Source: Streptomyces sp. 2131.1
GTDB lineage: Bacteria > Actinomycetota > Actinomycetes > Streptomycetales > Streptomycetaceae
Reading direction: 5' to 3'
Length of the DNA stretch: 64,000 nt
Assembly: GCF_900105515.1 (NCBI RefSeq)
Contig: NZ_FNSY01000001.1
Coordinates: forward strand, 2,604,001-2,668,000
Part shown: piece by piece, positions 8,310-15,220 of the stretch
Layout: every line of letters starts with the position of its first letter
Position numbering within the stretch: position 1 is the first letter of the stretch
Notes under the pieces: model-generated
The model's input: only the letters and a program-made list of their open reading frames with translations
What the model was told of the DNA's origin: nothing
The model's database searches: none
Position numbers and translations under genes: made by a program

Positions 8310-8342
8310 GGGGGCGGACGGGGCCCGCCTCAGAGCGCATGC

Positions 8343-8615
8343 CGGGTGGGCCCCGCACGCGCGGGGAGCAGTCGGGCGGAACGAAGCCGCCGCCCGTGGT
8401 CCCGGGGCCATCCCCGCACGCGCGGGGAGCAGCTGTCTGCGGCACCGGCTCCGCGTCGATCCCGGGGGCCATCCCCGCACGCGCGGGGAGCAGGAGTCGA
8501 ACACCATGCGCGCCTGATTCCGGTCGGGGCCATCCCCGCACGCGCGGGGAGCAGGAATTCGGTTACGTCAGCGTCCGTCTGGGCGAGGGGCCATCCCCGC
8601 ACGCGCGGGGAGCAG
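8343..8615 (-). CRISPR. CRISPR array 1, 5 repeats, 4 spacers, minus sense
   Basis: Repeats of 29 bp start at 8343, 8404, 8465, 8526 and 8587, with a constant 61-bp period (32-bp spacers). In the crRNA sense (minus strand) each repeat has flank CTGCTC, stem CCCCGC/GCGGGG around loop GCGT, and tail ATGGCCCC. The repeat at 8343 is degenerate at its outer end, marking the old, leader-distal side. The leader lies on the right, between the array and cas2, the usual type I-E arrangement. Loop and tail differ from arrays 2 and 3. Confidence 0.97.
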
Positions 8616-8712
8616 TCGCGACCTGCATGTTTACCGGTCCGCAGAGCCGTTCCGCACTACTTTTACCGAAACCGATATAGCGCCCCAAAAGCCACCAAAT
8701 AGGTCGAACCGC
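8616..8712 (-). promoter_or_regulatory. Leader of CRISPR array 1
   Basis: This A/T-richer segment lies between cas2 and the first repeat. Read on the minus strand it contains GGTAAAAGTAGTGCGGAA, then GTAA, four bases, and GCAGGTCGC directly before the repeat. The last element also precedes arrays 2 and 3, so it is probably the conserved adaptation and transcription leader. Confidence 0.7.
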
Positions 8713-9072
8713 TCACCCTCTCCCAAACCGCCGTCTCTTCGCCGCTCTGCTCCAGCCCGGCTTCGGGTCCTCCGAGGGTTTTGGAGTCGTCAGGGCTCGG
8801 TCGTTCGGCCGGCGGATCAGGGTCAGGCCCTCGTGGTCGATCGGGTGCCACTTGTGGTCGTGGGTGCGGAAGGTGAAGCCTTGTTCGTTGTCAGTGGTGT
8901 GGGCCAACAGGGCGCGGCCCTGGTCCGCGTACTCCTTGACCTCCGCCCAGAGCACGTCGCGGATCCTCGCCGAGGGGTTGCCGATGAAGACGCCCGCCGA
9001 GATCTCCAGGAGCCAGCGCGTGAGGAAGCCCCGGAGGCCGGCCGGGCAGTTGGTGAGCACGATCACCGTCAC
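8713..9072 (-). CDS. cas2: Type I-E Cas2
   Basis: This 119-residue protein matches the type I-E Cas2 pattern: VTVIVLTNCPAGLRGFLTRW at the N terminus, then SAGVFIGNPSARIRDVLW and GFTFRTHDHKWHP. Cas2 is the structural core of the Cas1-Cas2 integrase that inserts new spacers next to the leader. The GTG at 9072 overlaps the cas1 stop by four bases, implying coupled translation in a 2:4 complex. It is the last gene of the cas operon, and the array 1 leader follows. The C-terminal basic tail (SRAAKRRRFGRG) is longer than the minimal Cas2 core. Confidence 0.95.
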   Translation of the reverse strand: MTVIVLTNCPAGLRGFLTRWLLEISAGVFIGNPSARIRDVLWAEVKEYADQGRALLAHTTDNEQGFTFRTHDHKWHPIDHEGLTLIRRPNDRALTTPKPSEDPKPGWSRAAKRRRFGRG

Positions 9073-10028
9073 CAGAGAAGCTCCTCGCCCTCGTAGGCGT
9101 CCGAACCGTCGTAGTTCCGGCCGGCGGCGACCAGCTCCCCGGAGTCGCTCTGGAGGGTGACCACGTCGCGGTCGGCGGGGGCCGTGGCCGCGCCGAGCAG
9201 GCCCTTGATGTCGTCCACGCACCGGTCCAGCAGCGAGGTCTCGTTGATGCGGTCGCGCAGGGCCCTGCGGGTCCGGGACGCCACGTCCTCCTCGCTCTCC
9301 GCGGCCACGTCGAAGGCGAGCGGGATGCCGATCTCCGTCTTGTACAGGTCGGCTATGTCAAGGACGAAGGAGAGTTCGTGGCCGGAGTGGACGAAGCCCA
9401 GAGCCGGGCTGCACCCGAGGGACGACACGACCGCGTGGGCCACTCCGTACATGCATTGGGCAGCAGCGGTGATCGCCTGGTTGACCGCGTCGCCGGCCGA
9501 GAAGTCGCCGGGGACGTACTTCCGGCCCCGCCAGCGGATGCCCGTCCGAGCCGCCTCGGCCCGGTAGCAGTCCTTCACTCGACGGCCCTCGCGGCCCAGA
9601 AGCCCCTTGCGGGTGAGCCCTTCGGGGTCCTCGTCGGGGAAGCGCAGCCGGTACATCGCACGGGCCACGGACAGGCGGCTGCGAGGGTTGGCCCACTGGA
9701 CCGCCTGCGCCTCGGCGAGCGCGGACGAGCGGGTCAGCGCACGCCCGCCCGCGTAATACCGCACGCCCTGCTCACCGACCCAGGCCACGGCGGCACCGGT
9801 CTCGCCCAGGACGCTCATCGCCTGGTGGGTGATCCGGGTGCCGGGCCCCAGGAGCAGGGTGCCGATCGTCGCGGAGGGGATGTGCGTCGTGCCCTCCGCG
9901 TCCTCGGCCGTAATGGCGTTGGCGTCCCGGTGCACCACGCAGCGCTCCAGGTAGATGAAGGACAGCCGTTCGCCGGTACGGGTCAGGTGCCGGGGCGTGA
10001 GGGCGCCGCGCTGGGAGACCGTGGCCAT
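9069..10028 (-). CDS. cas1: Type I-E Cas1 integrase
   Basis: This 319-residue protein is the catalytic subunit of spacer acquisition. Family blocks include IPSATIGTLLLGPGTRITHQA, GETGAAVAWVGEQGVRYYA, RFPDEDPEG, the conserved GFVHSGHELSFVLDIADLYK block that carries the catalytic His and Asp, and an internal DFSAGDAVNQAI helix. It acts as a metal-dependent nuclease/integrase with Cas2. The ATG at 10028 lies four bases past the cas6e stop, so the genes are closely packed. No residue loss is apparent, so adaptation should be functional. Confidence 0.95.
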   Translation of the reverse strand: MATVSQRGALTPRHLTRTGERLSFIYLERCVVHRDANAITAEDAEGTTHIPSATIGTLLLGPGTRITHQAMSVLGETGAAVAWVGEQGVRYYAGGRALTRSSALAEAQAVQWANPRSRLSVARAMYRLRFPDEDPEGLTRKGLLGREGRRVKDCYRAEAARTGIRWRGRKYVPGDFSAGDAVNQAITAAAQCMYGVAHAVVSSLGCSPALGFVHSGHELSFVLDIADLYKTEIGIPLAFDVAAESEEDVASRTRRALRDRINETSLLDRCVDDIKGLLGAATAPADRDVVTLQSDSGELVAAGRNYDGSDAYEGEELLW

Positions 10029-10032
10029 CGGC

Positions 10033-10803
10033 TCAGTCCGTTCCGTGGAGCGGCGCCAGCGTCAGCAGGCCGCAGCCGTACGCCTTAGCCTTACCGATTC
10101 CCTGGGTGAGTGCCCGCCGGAACACGGCCGGGTCCCTCACCTCCAGATGGCCGTCGAACGTCACGGTCACGATGCTGACGCGGCCGGGCCGCTTGCCGTC
10201 GCCTCGCCCCTTGTCGAAGGCGAGTCCACGACGGTCGCCGACCGTCAGCCGGTACCGGTCACCCTGGTGCTCATGGCCTCGGTGCGTGGTCCCGGCCGGG
10301 AGCAGGCGTTCGTTCTGCGGCTTCTCGACCACCTGAAAGCCACAGCGCTCTTGACGGTCGATGAGCCATCGCATCTGGTGAACAGGGGTGAGGTGGGCCG
10401 TCCGCTTACGGGGCTCGTCCGGCTTACGCCGTATGTCGTGGACCGGATTGGCGGTCAACCGGAACGCCCACTTCTGTCCCTCGGCCAGGCGGTCGAGGAA
10501 CGGAGCGTACGGCCGGGTCTGCCAGCCCGGGGACTGTGCGTCGGCGACCGCGGGCCAGCCGGCCTGCTCCACCAGGTGGGTCAGATCGGGCCTGTCGGGG
10601 CTGACCACGTACAGCAGTACCTCGGCCCGCGCGTTCTGGTCGAGGCGCCACAGCACCCGTGGGCCGTCGGCGGCCGCAGCGGGCTCTGTCGGCAGGAGTC
10701 CGGGGAACGACGCCATGACGGCGGCGTGCAGCACCTGCGGGGAGGACAGCAGTCGGCGTGCGCCCGTGCGCGCGGTGTTCATGCGGAAGCGGGTCAGGAA
10801 CAT
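10033..10803 (-). CDS. cas6e: Cas6e (Cse3) crRNA endoribonuclease
   Basis: This 256-residue Cascade subunit cuts the repeat RNA at the base of its hairpin and stays bound to the crRNA 3' end. It begins MFLTRFRMNTAR, with the expected catalytic His at position 26 in QVLHAAV, and ends with the glycine-rich RAMP loop GIGKAKAYGCGLLTLAPL. Its ATG overlaps the cas5e stop by one base. It must process two repeat variants here (loop GCGT in array 1, ACGC in arrays 2 and 3), unless array 1 is not processed. Confidence 0.95.
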   Translation of the reverse strand: MFLTRFRMNTARTGARRLLSSPQVLHAAVMASFPGLLPTEPAAAADGPRVLWRLDQNARAEVLLYVVSPDRPDLTHLVEQAGWPAVADAQSPGWQTRPYAPFLDRLAEGQKWAFRLTANPVHDIRRKPDEPRKRTAHLTPVHQMRWLIDRQERCGFQVVEKPQNERLLPAGTTHRGHEHQGDRYRLTVGDRRGLAFDKGRGDGKRPGRVSIVTVTFDGHLEVRDPAVFRRALTQGIGKAKAYGCGLLTLAPLHGTD

Positions 10804-11531
10804 CAGACGCTCTCCTCCAGGGCGTCGAACGGCTCGTGCCGGGGCCGTACGGCTTGTCGGGGCGCGGCGTCCGGGTTGGGAACGGTCACCGTCCGGCTGA
10901 CCACCGTGCGCAGGGCGTGCCGGCGTTGCTCGGCGGAGAAGCTGAGCGGCTGGTCGCGCTGGTAGTCCGCGTCGGCCTCCTTCTCGTCGGCCTCGCGGAG
11001 CACCGTCAGGGACACCGTCGCCTCGCCCCTGTGCCGACGGCGGTACCAGGCAGCCGCCTGCCACGGCTCGTCCGCCAGCGCCTGCTGGAGCGAGTCCCCG
11101 TCACGTACTCCCAGCTCCACCGGCTGTGCGGGCGGACAGGAGCGACGGCCGAGGAACGGCGGATACACCGGTGCCAGCAAGGAGGCGTGCAGGCGGGTGA
11201 GGAGGCCGCTCTCGCCCGCGACTGCCGCCACGAACACCGCGTCGGCCAGGTAGAAGCGTTCGGACAGCGGCATGGAGGAGCCGGTGACCCCGTGGTGCGC
11301 GGTCTGGAAGTCCCTTACCCGGCTGCCCGATTGATCGATCCGCACGCCGAAGCGCAGACCGGTCAGGGCGGCCAGTGCCTCGTCGTCGCCCCTTTCGATG
11401 CCTGCCGCCGCTGCGAGCAGACCGATCACTCCGCTCTTCGTCGGGGCCGATTCCGTGGTGCGCCGAGTGAAGCGGGCGGACGCACCCCACGACTGCAAGG
11501 GGCCCGCCAGCCTCATGGTCAGCACGCTCAT
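10803..11531 (-). CDS. cas5e: Cas5e (CasD) Cascade subunit
   Basis: This 242-residue RAMP protein caps the 5' handle of the crRNA in Cascade. It shows the family N terminus LTMRLAGPLQSWGASARFTRR, then PTKSGVIGLLAAAAG and RVRDFQTAHHG. The ATG at 11531 overlaps the cas7e stop by four bases. Length and motif order are normal for type I-E. Confidence 0.95.
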   Translation of the reverse strand: MSVLTMRLAGPLQSWGASARFTRRTTESAPTKSGVIGLLAAAAGIERGDDEALAALTGLRFGVRIDQSGSRVRDFQTAHHGVTGSSMPLSERFYLADAVFVAAVAGESGLLTRLHASLLAPVYPPFLGRRSCPPAQPVELGVRDGDSLQQALADEPWQAAAWYRRRHRGEATVSLTVLREADEKEADADYQRDQPLSFSAEQRRHALRTVVSRTVTVPNPDAAPRQAVRPRHEPFDALEESV

Positions 11532-12742
11532 TCCGGCTTCTCCAGGCGTTCGGCGACGGCCTGGCCCACCGAGGCGACGAGTTCGCCGATGTTCCGGGAC
11601 TCCGTGCCGATGCCCGCGAGCTTCCGGGTGTTCGGACCGACGCGGAGCACCCACGTGAGGGTGGACCCTTCGTCGCCGTACGCCCGCTCGACGTCCGGGA
11701 TGTACTCCGCGAGGCGCGCACACGCCTCGGACATGTGCCCGCCGAGGTCTCCGCGCACGGGCTCCTCGAAGGCCGCGACGAAGCTGATGGGACGGGTGGT
11801 GCGAAGCTTCACGACGACGGCGTCGGGCAGCGTGTGATGGCCGAAAGTGTTGATCTTTCCGGTGGGCAACGACTCGACGAAGCCCTGGACGAACGCCTCG
11901 GCGGCCCGGCGCACCGGGGTCACCCCGGACTCCTCCTCGCGCAGACCCTCCCCCAGGTTGGCCGCCAACTGGTGCACGCCGAGGGCCGCGTATCGGTAGA
12001 GCGTCGCCGAGTTGAAGTCGACCGTGCCGATCATTCCGGCGCCCGGCTCGGAGTCCTTGTTGCGGTCGTCGACCGCCGTGTAGTAGTCGGACTCGTTGTC
12101 CACGCGGTGGACGCTGATGGCGTGGGCGACCTGCACCGCGGCGTCCACGTTGAAGTCGGTGACATCCGCGACCATGCGTCCGAACAGCGCGATGTCGACG
12201 GAGTGCCGGGTGTCCGCGATCTGCTTCACCCGGGCCTTGTTTTCCTTGTCCTTCAGGAACCCCGTGATGTCGGCCGCGCCTTCGACGGCGAACCGGGCCA
12301 GTCCGTCGAGCTGGCGTGCGCTGAGGAAGACCAGGTACTTGGCCTGGGGCAGCGCCTCCTGGGTCTCTTCGTCCCCCTCTCCCTCTGCGGCCTTCTTCGC
12401 AGAGCTCTTGCGCTTGGGGACCTCGATCTTGAGCCCCGTGGCCGCGATGACCTCGGCCGCCAGCTCAAGGGCGTCTGCCTCGTCGATGGTCTCGTCGTGC
12501 TCGTGGATCCGGTCGGCCAGCACTTCGACGACCTTCTTGGTCCGCACGCCCAGTTCGCTCGGGTCGAGGAGGCTCTCGGACTTGAAGTAGTCCCGGGTGG
12601 CCTTCTTCCACGCCTGGCTGGAGACCCGGGCGCGGGGTACTCCCCCGTACACCGACGACTTGGGGGAACCGGTGTCGTCACGGTTCAGATTGCTCGGTGG
12701 GACGGTCTGCAGGGCATGAACATCGAGGTAAAAACGGTTCAC
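11528..12742 (-). CDS. cas7e: Cas7e (CasC/Cse4) Cascade backbone
   Basis: This 404-residue protein forms the six-subunit backbone along the crRNA. Family blocks include FYLDVHALQTVPPSNLNRDD, YGGVPRARVSSQAWKKATR, FGRMVADVTDFNVDAAVQVAHAISVH and GMIGTVDFNSATLYRYAALG. A charged insert (KRKSSAKKAAEGEGDEE) near residues 135-150 makes it somewhat longer than the E. coli protein. The GTG at 12742 is chosen because MNRFYLDVHALQ is the canonical family start. A 91-bp gap separates it from cse2, the only sizeable gap in the cas operon, and could hold an internal promoter or processing site. Confidence 0.95.
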   Translation of the reverse strand: MNRFYLDVHALQTVPPSNLNRDDTGSPKSSVYGGVPRARVSSQAWKKATRDYFKSESLLDPSELGVRTKKVVEVLADRIHEHDETIDEADALELAAEVIAATGLKIEVPKRKSSAKKAAEGEGDEETQEALPQAKYLVFLSARQLDGLARFAVEGAADITGFLKDKENKARVKQIADTRHSVDIALFGRMVADVTDFNVDAAVQVAHAISVHRVDNESDYYTAVDDRNKDSEPGAGMIGTVDFNSATLYRYAALGVHQLAANLGEGLREEESGVTPVRRAAEAFVQGFVESLPTGKINTFGHHTLPDAVVVKLRTTRPISFVAAFEEPVRGDLGGHMSEACARLAEYIPDVERAYGDEGSTLTWVLRVGPNTRKLAGIGTESRNIGELVASVGQAVAERLEKPE

Positions 12743-12833
12743 GAGGCGTCCTTGTCGTACTGGCTGATGTGTGGGTGCTGCCGAGTTCGGCGGAACACCG
12801 GTGGTCCGGAGGGGGGTTGAAGGCAGTCGGGTG

Positions 12834-13505
12834 TCATTCGCCCGCCGGCCCGTCGTCGCCCGGCTGCAGGCCATCGCTCGGCTTCTCCCCCTGCCGGGCG
12901 TGGAAGGACCGCCCCCATTCCCTGCGCACCCGGTCAGGGCCGTCAGGCCACTGCCAGGTGTAGAGCTGCCCGGCGAGCAGTGCGTAGTCGAGGGGGAACT
13001 GCTCGCGGCGCAGCAGCAGGACGATGTCCCGCAAGCGCTGGGCGAGCGTGGACAGGTCCGGCGCCGTACCGGCACGGACCAGCCGCTTACGCAGCGAGTC
13101 GTCGATCTCGTCCGGCTTCATCATGCGGCGCACGGCGGCGCCGACCCCGCGTGGTCTCCCGCGACTGCCCCGTTCATGCATGCCCGTGTCGCGTCGGGAC
13201 TGCTGATGCAGCGCCCACAGCGTGAGAGCCGTGTGGAGGGCGTTCTCCGCGCGTTCGAGTTCGGGTTCGCTCAGCTCGCGGGCGTTGTCGGCGGGGACGT
13301 GCAGAGGCGAGGTGTCGACCAGAGCCCACAGGTCGGGCAGGCGCTCCGGCTTCTGTCCGGCACCTCTGCGCAGCCGGGCAAGGGCCGCGACGGCGTTCGA
13401 CTCGTCGGCCAGATAGCCGCGTTGGAACACGCTGATGCGCGCATCGGCGAGTTCTTCAACCCGCTGGCGAGGAGTCGGCAGAGCGGTGGTGGTGATCGTC
13501 GTCAT
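12834..13505 (-). CDS. cse2: Cse2 (CasB) Cascade small subunit
   Basis: This 223-residue, largely helical protein is the Cascade small subunit, two copies of which bridge the target strand and Cse1. It has the typical VAALARLRRGAGQKPERLPDLWALV N-terminal pattern and RRLVRAGTAPDLSTLAQRL-like C-terminal helices (here RKRLVRAGTAPDLSTLAQRL). The ATG at 13505 overlaps the cse1 stop by four bases. Cse2 is poorly conserved, so position between cse1 and cas7e supports the call. Confidence 0.93.
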   Translation of the reverse strand: MTTITTTALPTPRQRVEELADARISVFQRGYLADESNAVAALARLRRGAGQKPERLPDLWALVDTSPLHVPADNARELSEPELERAENALHTALTLWALHQQSRRDTGMHERGSRGRPRGVGAAVRRMMKPDEIDDSLRKRLVRAGTAPDLSTLAQRLRDIVLLLRREQFPLDYALLAGQLYTWQWPDGPDRVRREWGRSFHARQGEKPSDGLQPGDDGPAGE

Positions 13506-15220
13506 ACGTGTTCCTTGGTGGCAAGCGCGGCGGCGGGCGTGGCGGCCTCTTGTCCACTGCCCGTGTCCGTCGGTTGTTCGGAATCCGCGGGATGGCCCAG
13601 ACAGCTGTCGATGCGGTGACGGAACCAGTTGCCGGCGAGACCGGCGTTCAGCCATTCCGTACGCGACTTGACCGTAATGAGCACGCCCTGCCAGGCGGCA
13701 TCGCCGGCCCGGTCGATGAGGCCGTTGCCCAGCCGGGACACGACCTCGTGCACCTGCCTCTGCCAGTCGGCGCGTGCGGCGTACGGATCCGCGCCGGCGT
13801 CCAGGGCTGCGAGCCAGGTCCGGTAGTGGGAGCCCAGCACGTGGAATCCCGCGTCGCGTGCCGAGGCCCGGGGCCCGTCGCTTTCGGTGCCTGCGGCGCG
13901 GGCGAGATTCGTCGCGAGGTCCCCGAGTGCCATGACGGCGTTGTCGGCGTCGGCCACGGCGCTGATCGCCTGCTCCGCGTACTCCCTCTTGCGTTCGTGG
14001 AGCAGGACGACCGCCATGGACACGTGGTCGTCGACGACCTCGTCGATCACCGACTGCTGCGTCCCGTACTGGGCGCCGACGATCCGCGCCCTGAGCAGGT
14101 AGCCCTCGTCCAGCTCGCCGTCCGTCACCAGCTGCGCGATCCACTCGAAGAGCCTGGGTGGGAGGTAGTCGGCGGCTTCCGCCCCCTGTGCGGGTGCGCC
14201 CCTGTTGGCGATCAGGGAGGCGAGCCCCCGCCATGCCGAGCGGGCTGGGTCGTGCTCGCGGGGCATGTAGGCGGTCGCCTCGCCGTGCTTCTTCTCCTGC
14301 GCCTTGCTGCGCCGCCAGGCGGTCATCGGCTCGCAGCCGTGTTTGTTGCGCGCGGTGAGCGGGTCTCCGTAGCCGAGGACCACGCCGTGGACGCCGTCGA
14401 CGTCCGCGTGCAGCTGGATTCGCCGGGTCTGCCAGGTGTAGAGGTCGCGGACACCGGTGGGACGACGTACGGGTTCCGCCCCCGGCCCGCAGGCCTTCCG
14501 TCGCCAGGCGGGAAGGTCGTCGCCGGCATCCCAGTCGCTGAGGCCGACCGTGTCCGCGGGCGACACCATGTTGAGCAGAAGGGTGTCCCGCAGCGTGCTC
14601 CCCTCGACGAAGACACCGCCCAGGTTGCCCGCCCAGCCGACCCCGAGCGGGTAGACCTTGCCCTTCTTGGCCCGGTCGTCGCCGACGACACCGCTTTTGA
14701 TGCCGGAGGTGTCGTACGCGTGCGCGTGCACGATCCAGCGGGCGGCCTCCGCGTACGTAAGCCGGTCGACGCCAGGCATGCGCGAGCTGAAGAAGGGGTC
14801 CCCGTTGGGCACGTCGGCCACGATGCGGTTGAGCGACGCCACCTCGCCCTTCTCCGTACGCAACCCGGCCACCTGGAAGAACGGCGTACGGGCGTGCAAG
14901 AGGTCGAAGCGGTCGCGATGCTCGTCGAGGTAGTCCCCGAGCGGCGCGAAGCAGTCGTCGTCGTCCCACAACGCCGCCCAGTGCTCGGTGCCCCGGGGCC
15001 CGTCGAGGGCGTCGTGGGCGACGGCGAACAGGAGCCGTAACAGAGCGAACTCCTGGGTGGGCAGATCGCCGACGATCCGTCGCAGCCCACGGGCCTCGTC
15101 GAACACCTGCCGCAGCGACATCTCGCCGTGTTCGCCGTTCAGACGCAGAACCGGAATCCATGGCTCCGATGTGAGGTCGAACGACAGCGCGCGGGCCGCG
15201 TCTTCATCTGTCTCAGTCAC
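13502..15220 (-). CDS. cse1: Cse1 (CasA/Cas8e) Cascade large subunit
   Basis: This 572-residue protein is the Cascade large subunit, which reads the PAM and recruits Cas3. It starts with FDLTSEPWIPVLRLNGEHGE, the family signature, followed by FALLRLLFAVAHDALDGP, and has a C-terminal helical bundle. The GTG at 15220 overlaps the cas3 3' end by eight bases. Length is within the type I-E range. No truncation or frameshift is visible. Confidence 0.95.
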   Translation of the reverse strand: MTETDEDAARALSFDLTSEPWIPVLRLNGEHGEMSLRQVFDEARGLRRIVGDLPTQEFALLRLLFAVAHDALDGPRGTEHWAALWDDDDCFAPLGDYLDEHRDRFDLLHARTPFFQVAGLRTEKGEVASLNRIVADVPNGDPFFSSRMPGVDRLTYAEAARWIVHAHAYDTSGIKSGVVGDDRAKKGKVYPLGVGWAGNLGGVFVEGSTLRDTLLLNMVSPADTVGLSDWDAGDDLPAWRRKACGPGAEPVRRPTGVRDLYTWQTRRIQLHADVDGVHGVVLGYGDPLTARNKHGCEPMTAWRRSKAQEKKHGEATAYMPREHDPARSAWRGLASLIANRGAPAQGAEAADYLPPRLFEWIAQLVTDGELDEGYLLRARIVGAQYGTQQSVIDEVVDDHVSMAVVLLHERKREYAEQAISAVADADNAVMALGDLATNLARAAGTESDGPRASARDAGFHVLGSHYRTWLAALDAGADPYAARADWQRQVHEVVSRLGNGLIDRAGDAAWQGVLITVKSRTEWLNAGLAGNWFRHRIDSCLGHPADSEQPTDTGSGQEAATPAAALATKEHV